Positions 58,498-64,000 of a stretch of DNA of 64,000 nt are shown here, in pieces. Numbering within the stretch: position 1 is the first letter of the stretch; each line of letters starts with the position of its first letter. The DNA comes from Sipunculus nudus. Taxonomy: Eukaryota; Annelida; Sipuncula; Golfingiida; Sipunculidae. Position numbers and translations under genes: made by a program. The stretch covers positions 60,574,889-60,638,888 of the forward strand of contig CM049315.1 of NCBI GenBank assembly GCA_026874595.1. Reading direction: 5' to 3'. The notes beneath the pieces were generated by a model that made no database searches, was not told the origin of the DNA, and worked only from the letters and a program-made list of their open reading frames with translations.

Positions 58498-58813
58498 GCT
58501 TATGAAGAAAACAATGATCGCTCTTTAACGTTCGAGATGGAGTTCTGCACTGTGGATTGGCTGGTCTACGCTGCTGGTGCCAGTGCCGGAGTGTGGCCCG
58601 CTCAGGACTTTGTGGGTGTGGATGCTGCAGCTTTCCTCGGTCAACGGTGCGGGTAAATCGGTGGCGGCCCTTCGCGACTCCCTGCTCGGCTTGGTGGCAT
58701 CACGTCTATTGGCTCATTCAAAATTACGCCTAAGGAGCGCACAGGGCTGTAGTCATGACTAAAGCAACCTGTAGTTGCTCGATAAAGCTAACACATCTTC
58801 AGTCAGTCAGTTA
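58498..58813 (+). mobile_element. SINE-like insertion with 14-bp direct repeats
   Basis: A 316-bp GC-rich block is bounded by gtcgccgtttttgt at 58484-58497 and again at 58814-58827, a perfect 14-bp duplication. It ends in a short cagtcagtcag run, as SINE tails often do. The long direct repeat suggests target-primed retroposition. A 39-codon frame inside (ATG at 58538) is not supported as a gene. Confidence 0.5.
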
Positions 58814-58926
58814 GTCGCCGTTTTTGTAGTAATAAGTAGTTAGCGTCAGTTTCAACTAAGTTATAACTAAATATAATTTAAGTTTCATACTTCGGCATTT
58901 ACGCCGTTTCACTTAATATTCTGAAT

Positions 58927-58967
58927 ATGCATATCAGCAAGCGGAAGGAAGAGTTACAAGCAAGCAG
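58927..58967 (+). CDS. Candidate first coding exon (very short)
   Basis: An ATG opens 13 codons plus two bases (MHISKRKEELQAS) ending in AG|GTAAAT. The preceding 100 bases could be a 5' untranslated region. No second exon was found before the repeat complex at 59.6 kb. Weak. Confidence 0.15.
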
Positions 58968-58999
58968 GTAAATAAATATTTTCGTTAAGAGCACCAATG

Positions 59000-59640
59000 C
59001 AAACATGTGAACTGTGCGAACTGCCTGACGACCGCTAGCTCGGACAGCACACTGTGTAAGTAGTTGTTACAGATGTCTATGGTTAGAGTGAGTACAGTAC
59101 AAATTTATTATGATTATGTATTTTTATGTATCAGATAAATTTCGGTCTAAGATTAAAAGCTAATATTTTGGTATATAATAGATATATTAGGGTATATTGT
59201 GAAGATATTGATATATTATTGTTAGGGTACATATTAGGTACAATAAAGGACGATTCGGACTATGTATTCAGCGCATTTATGATGATGCTTGTATATTTAC
59301 CTTACAGGTAATATAAGGGTTTGTGTATAATGTTGTCAGTCTTGTGTCAATTCTTATTGGGAAATTAAACTGACTTCGCTGACTTCGCAAAGGGTCTATC
59401 GCAGCGCCATCTGTCAGAAACGTCACCGTTTAACTCTTCATCAGTCAACTGAGCAGGTGGAAAACCCCGCACAAATCCTGCGGACCTGCCGCGACTCTAA
59501 ACCGGGTAATGTGCTAGTTCTTTTCAAACAGATTAAAACGTGGCCCATTTTATCATACAAAATTGAATTAGAAATAAATAATCAAGAGGTACACACTGAT
59601 TTTTCTGCATTAACGTGCGTGCTGGCATAATATTTATTGT
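59000..59640. other. No supported gene
   Basis: A 61-codon frame at 59126-59311 has no motif or acceptor. Confidence 0.4.
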
Positions 59641-59644
59641 TTTT

Positions 59645-59800
59645 TGCTTGCCGGAATCAAAGATTTCGGCAAGCATATTGGTCAGTTGCGTATGTCTGTT
59701 TGTTGCTTGCCGGAATCAAAGATTCGGCAAGCATGTTGATCACCCGCGTATGTTTGTTACTTGCCGGAACCAAGATTTTGGCAAGTATGTTGGTCAGTCC
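59645..59800. repeat. Three tandem hairpin units
   Basis: The motif cttgccggaatcaaagattt followed by cggcaagc occurs three times, about 55-60 bases apart. Each has a stem of up to 8 bp (GCTTGCCG/CGGCAAGC) around a 13-base loop. The third copy has decayed. The same unit starts again at 63414. Confidence 0.85.
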
Positions 59801-59834
59801 CTTATGTTTGTCTGTTTGTTTTTCCGCGCTCTAC

Positions 59835-60005
59835 AGGCCACAATTTTCAAGCAATCGCTCTGAAATTCATATAATTGGTATATAATCGTCTACTACAGAG
59901 CCCTATTGCTTTTGGTCATGATCGGTCAAAGGTCAAGGTCAAGGTCACTGACACCCCTCATAATAAGGTTTTTCATCATAACTTTGTTAAAAATAGTCGC
60001 AACCA
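59835..60005. repeat. AGGTCA-rich repeat segment
   Basis: Contains ggtcaaaggtcaaggtcaag followed by gtcact, i.e. direct AGGTCA half-sites spaced 1 and 0 bases. Parallel to 63521-63650 and 63867-64000. Confidence 0.7.
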
Positions 60006-60084
60006 CTCAAGCAGTAGCTCAAAATAGTCGTCACTAGATGGCAACTAGCCTCACTGCAAAATCGTTCCATTCTGCTGTTACCTT

Positions 60085-62500
60085 GGATACGCAATTTTGG
60101 GGGAAAGTTCATGAAATTTGATTTTTTTCTAGCTTTGTCATTATTAAACCTAGCGAGGTTTAGTTTTTTTGCATTAGGTAGTGTTTAGTCAGTTATATAT
60201 GATACAATTGCAGGTCTCGCAGAATCTCGCACCATTTCTCGTCAAATGAGTTTTTTTCGAGATTTCATTAAATATATCCTAGAGGTCGTAATTTTTTAAC
60301 AATGATTTTGAAAATCATGTATTTTGTGTTATTTATAAATATCTCGAAATTATTTTTTTCATTTTCTGAAAATTGCCACCAGGGGGCGTGGTACATGAAA
60401 CACTGTAACATATCATTTTTCTGGAATATCTAAAAAATATCTCTTTCAATATTTATGCTAGAAAGGTCTAGTTTTTTGCATGAGATAGTATTCCCTTGGT
60501 TCTAAGTCATTCAGGTGCAAGTCTCGTCACATCTCGATCGGTTCATTGTCAAACGAGAAATTACGAGATTTCACAGAAATGCTTATAACTTGATCACCTT
60601 TTAAGCTAAAGAGGAGTAGTTTTCAGCATTTGGTAGCTTTTCAGAAGCTAAACATGATTTAACCGCAAATCTCGCCACAACTCGTAACATCTCCCGCCAA
60701 ACGAGAATATTCGAGATTTCGAACAAATGTCTATATCTCGGTCATTTCAATGCTAGGGATTTTATTTTTCTATTGATCAAGAATCATTTGACTAGTTTTA
60801 AGTGACAAAAGTGTATATCTCGTCATATCTCGCACCGTTTTTTGTCTAACGAGAACATGGGACCATTCAAAGAAACGCCTATAATTCTGTTATTTTTATG
60901 CTGAAGACCTATAGTTTTCAGCATTTGATAGCGTCTAACACTCTCGGTCACATTATGTGATTATATTGTAAGTTTCGTCAAATCTCGCATCGTTTTTTCT
61001 TCAAAAAAAGTACATCCCAGTGCCGTGACCATAAGTGGCGGCAGTATGTGTTAGTAAATGTCGGCAGGGGCATTACATTTGACAGTTGATGCAATGTTCA
61101 ATGGGTGTGCGATGGTCCATGAAGAAGACTTCTATTGTGTTGTTATTGTCTTCCTTTGATTGTTGCTTCGTAAGCTTCACAGACCAGCGCCAACCACCTG
61201 GTTGGCACGTGTCCTCAATGTAATCAACCCTTGCTGTTTTCCTATACTTAAGATATGTATGGTGGCCTGTTCACTTGTCCTTAGCTTGATTATTGTTGGT
61301 GTATTGAAGTGAAATAAAATGCCTTGTTTTGCTGCATTTTGATTGGAAATTGTATTTTTGGGGGAAAATCAGCAAATTCGAAAATTTCCCTCCAAATTTC
61401 TCATTTTTTAAGTTAGAGAGGTCTAGATTTCTGCACTGTGTAGCATTTGATATGCTCTGTGCGAAAGTAATGCAAGTCTCGCAAAATCTCGTGCCATTTT
61501 TCGTCAAATGAGACTTTTCGAGATTTCAATAAATACGATTTAGAGGTCGCAGTTTTACAGCTAAGTTTCTGAAAGTGACATATTCTCTGTTGTTCTGTAT
61601 TATCTCAAACTTGTTTTTTTTCATTTTTTGAAAATAGCCACCAGGGGGCGTGGTAATGGAAACACTACAACTTATCATTTTTCCGCAATATCTAAAAAAA
61701 TATAAAGCATATAACAATTTTTTTGTCGCATCGACAACTAGGATCTTTGTCTTATTCCGTCTTACATGTGGCCTTGTGCTGCCATTAACATGGTTACCAA
61801 ATTTTGGGGTTAAACTTGACAATCTGAAACCATGATGTTTTTCGCTTCTATCTCTGTTAATATTTATGCTACAAGGGTCTAGTTTTTTGCATAAGGCCGC
61901 ATTCCCTTGGTTCTAAGTCATTCAATTGCAAATCTTGTCAAATCTCGCTCGGTTCATTGTCAAACGAGAAATTACGAGATTTCACAGAAATGCTTATAAC
62001 TTGATCACCTTTTAAGCTAAAGAGGAGTAGTTTTCAGCATTTGGTAGCTTTTCAAGAGCTAAATATGATTTAACTTAAAATCTCGCCAAATCTCGCATCA
62101 TCTGCCGCCAAACGGGAATATTCGAGATTTCGAACAAATGTCTATATACCCCTCATTTTAATGCTAGAGATTATATTTTTCTATTGTTCAAGAATCACTT
62201 GACTAGTTTCAAGTGACAAAAGTGAATATCTCGTCATATCTCGCACCATTTCTTGCCAAACGAGAACATGGGACCATTCAAAGAAACGCCTATTATTCTG
62301 TTGTTTTTATGCTGAAGACCTTTAGTTTTCAGCAATTGATAGCGCCTTACACTCTCGATCACATTATATGATTATATTGTAAGTTTCTTCAAATCTTGCA
62401 TCGTTTTTCTTCAAATAAAAAAAGTACATCCAGTTGCCATGACCATAAGCGATGGCAGTATGTGATAGTAAATGTCGGCAGGGGCATTACATTTGACAGT
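60085..62500. repeat. Two tandem ~1.26-1.4 kb units with ~150-bp subrepeats
   Basis: Shared landmarks: ttttgggggaaa at about 60098 and 61358; gccaccagggggcgtggta at 60375 and 61637; gagatttcacagaaatgc at 60566 and 61977; gtaaatgtcggcaggggc at 61054 and 62469. The offset grows from about 1262 to 1412 because the second copy has about 150 extra bases near 61.69-61.84 kb. Within each unit a segment rich in tctcgc, caaacgagaa and cgagatttc recurs about every 146 bases. Confidence 0.85.
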
Positions 62501-62849
62501 TGGAGCTTTGTTCTATGGGTGTGCGATTGTCCGTGAAAAGACACAATTCGGATTGATCCCACCTGTGCAATTGGTGGTGGCCTCTTTTCATGCTTTGTAT
62601 GGACATATTTGAGGATTTCATTGCATTGAGAGCTTAATGATCTGTTGTAAAGGGTAATCCCTTAAAAAAACAAAAACAAAGAGAGACCCTCCCCCGAAAT
62701 GTTACTGAATGCAGAGATAGTGTTGCTGGTAAGCAAAATCACAACTATAATATCAGGGACGGATCACCGATTTGCAGTTGGGTGTGTCAAATCAGGGACG
62801 GATATCCGAGTTGCACTTGGGGGTAGGGGTTAATTATAAATTATACATC

Positions 62850-62851
<2 letters not shown>

Positions 62852-62886
<35 letters not shown>
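62852..62886. repeat. (AAT)n microsatellite
   Basis: About 11 AAT trinucleotides. Confidence 0.92.
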
Positions 62887-62889
<3 letters not shown>

Positions 62890-63410
62890 CTAATAAAATT
62901 TTTCGAAGCTTACTTTTATCATTTTGGAAAATAACCACCAGATTGCGCTGCAGTAATCATTATTGTACCATATCTCCAACACTATAAACTGTGTCACAAC
63001 TTTGATTGTAGCATCTGAAACTAGATTTAATGCGTTTATCCTCTTGGTGACTCATATTCTTCCCTTACCAGGGTGACCTTATGTAGGTTACAATTCATGA
63101 AATTCAAAGTATGAAGAATTATTCGAATAGACTGTGGCTTATTTTATTCATGCTTTCAATTTTGTATGGCATGAGTACATGACCTTCACCTGGAGTTTTT
63201 TCCGTCTGTCTGTCTGTTTGTCTGTCTACTCGTCTGCGACTTTTGAAAATTAGCAAAAACCACATAAAGATGTGCTTATGTTTTCCTAACAATAAGGGGT
63301 TGGTCATTTGACCTGTTCCAATGTTTTCTGCCTTTCTGCTTTTTGTTGTCTATTAGTTTGACTTTCTAATTTCTACTTCCGGCAAGTCCCCGACCTATGG
63401 TCGTCTAGTC
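62887..63410. other. No supported gene
   Basis: Contains a short TGTC run at 63206-63228; no exon-like block. Confidence 0.4.
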
Positions 63411-63413
63411 TGT

Positions 63414-63450
63414 TGCTTGCCGGAATCAAAGATTTCGGCAAGCATGTTGG
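63414..63450. repeat. Hairpin unit, second occurrence
   Basis: The gcttgccgga...cggcaagc hairpin reappears and is again followed by atgttggtcag and a TGTC-rich stretch, as at 59645. This suggests the start of a second copy of the 59.6-63.4 kb complex. Confidence 0.85.
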
Positions 63451-63520
63451 TCAGTTGTGTATGTCTATTTGTCTGTCTGTCTGTTTGTTGGTTTGTTTGT
63501 CTGCACTGTCCTGGCCACAA

Positions 63521-64000
63521 TTTTGCCACAATCACCTTGAAACTTTCAGAGATGATGGAGAATTAAATTTCTAGGTACCCTATTATTTTTGGTTAAAATA
63601 GGTAAAAGGTCAAGGTCAGGGCCATCGAAAAACCTCGAAACCTTATTTTCCTCATAACTTGGTCAAAAATTGTCGTATCAACCTCATTCTTACCCCATTT
63701 TGTTCGTCTTTCCATTGCCCATATCCTGGTATGATCAACCTTTGTTGGCCTTGTGTCACCTTGTCAGTATGTCTGTCTGTTTCAGGGTTGTTGTCAATTT
63801 TGTCAACGGCCTTGTTGTTCTTTCTGACATTTAGCATTCTCCTGCACACAATCACCTTGCCAATTTTGCCACAATCACCTTGAAACTTTCAGATATGATG
63901 GGCAACAAAATTCTAGGTGCCCTATTGTTTTTGGCCCTAATAGGTCAAAGGTCAAGGTCGAGGTCATCAAAAGTATACAAAACAGATTTTTCTTCATATC
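63521..64000. repeat. Two ~346-bp units with DR1-type AGGTCA repeats
   Basis: ttttgccacaatcaccttga begins at 63521 and at about 63867. Each is followed by a gatgatgg/gatgatggg stretch, ccctatt.tttttgg, and an aaaggtcaaggtc core. The second unit runs off the window. Confidence 0.8.

Overview
The window looks like nuclear DNA from an invertebrate animal, most likely a bivalve mollusc. It is AT-rich, has long introns with standard GT/AG sites, and carries CR1-like LINE remnants, a Ty3/gypsy remnant, tRNA-derived SINEs, hAT and 9-bp-TSD DNA transposons, many minisatellites, and interspersed repeats carrying tandem AGGTCA half-sites. The bivalve assignment rests on repeat character and is an inference. 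There are no bacterial operons, no CRISPR array and no intact rRNA or tRNA genes.

The best-supported gene lies on the minus strand between 54301 (start codon) and 33987 (stop codon). Seven coding exons join with matching phases and good splice sites into one 320-residue reading frame. I do not recognise the protein. Its introns are crowded with repeats. Intron 1 holds two long-TIR DNA elements. Intron 2 holds a 24-bp minisatellite interrupted by a solo LTR and by tRNA-like SINEs, plus a hAT element. Intron 4 holds a 45-bp array and a second, unrelated 45-bp array present in both orientations. Intron 6 is about three quarters a 51/53-bp array. Two arrays run to within about 15 bases of a splice site.

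A second minus-strand gene is suggested by two exon-like blocks. One, at 17059-17278, has a start codon, a signal peptide and a perfect donor. The other, at 1794-1952, has strong acceptor and donor sites. Their phases are compatible (both phase 1). Possible plus-strand first exons at 21795, 32466 and 58927 are weak.

Layout: 1-2.0 kb terminal exon-like block; 2.0-5.7 kb two minisatellites invaded by a repeat and a LINE 3' end; 9.0-10.5 kb internally deleted Ty3/gypsy element with its 3' LTR; 16.1-16.7 kb AGGTCA-rich repeat; 17.1-17.3 kb signal-peptide exon; 18.0-19.7 kb minus-strand LINE remnant; 22.4-31 kb assorted interspersed repeats, including four G/C-run elements with CAGGGGCG-like ends; 34.0-54.3 kb the seven-exon gene; 56.5-57.7 kb two inverted copies of one 9-bp-TSD element; 58.5-58.8 kb a short insertion with 14-bp direct repeats; 59.6-64 kb a nested tandem repeat complex that begins with a hairpin motif and starts again at 63.4 kb.
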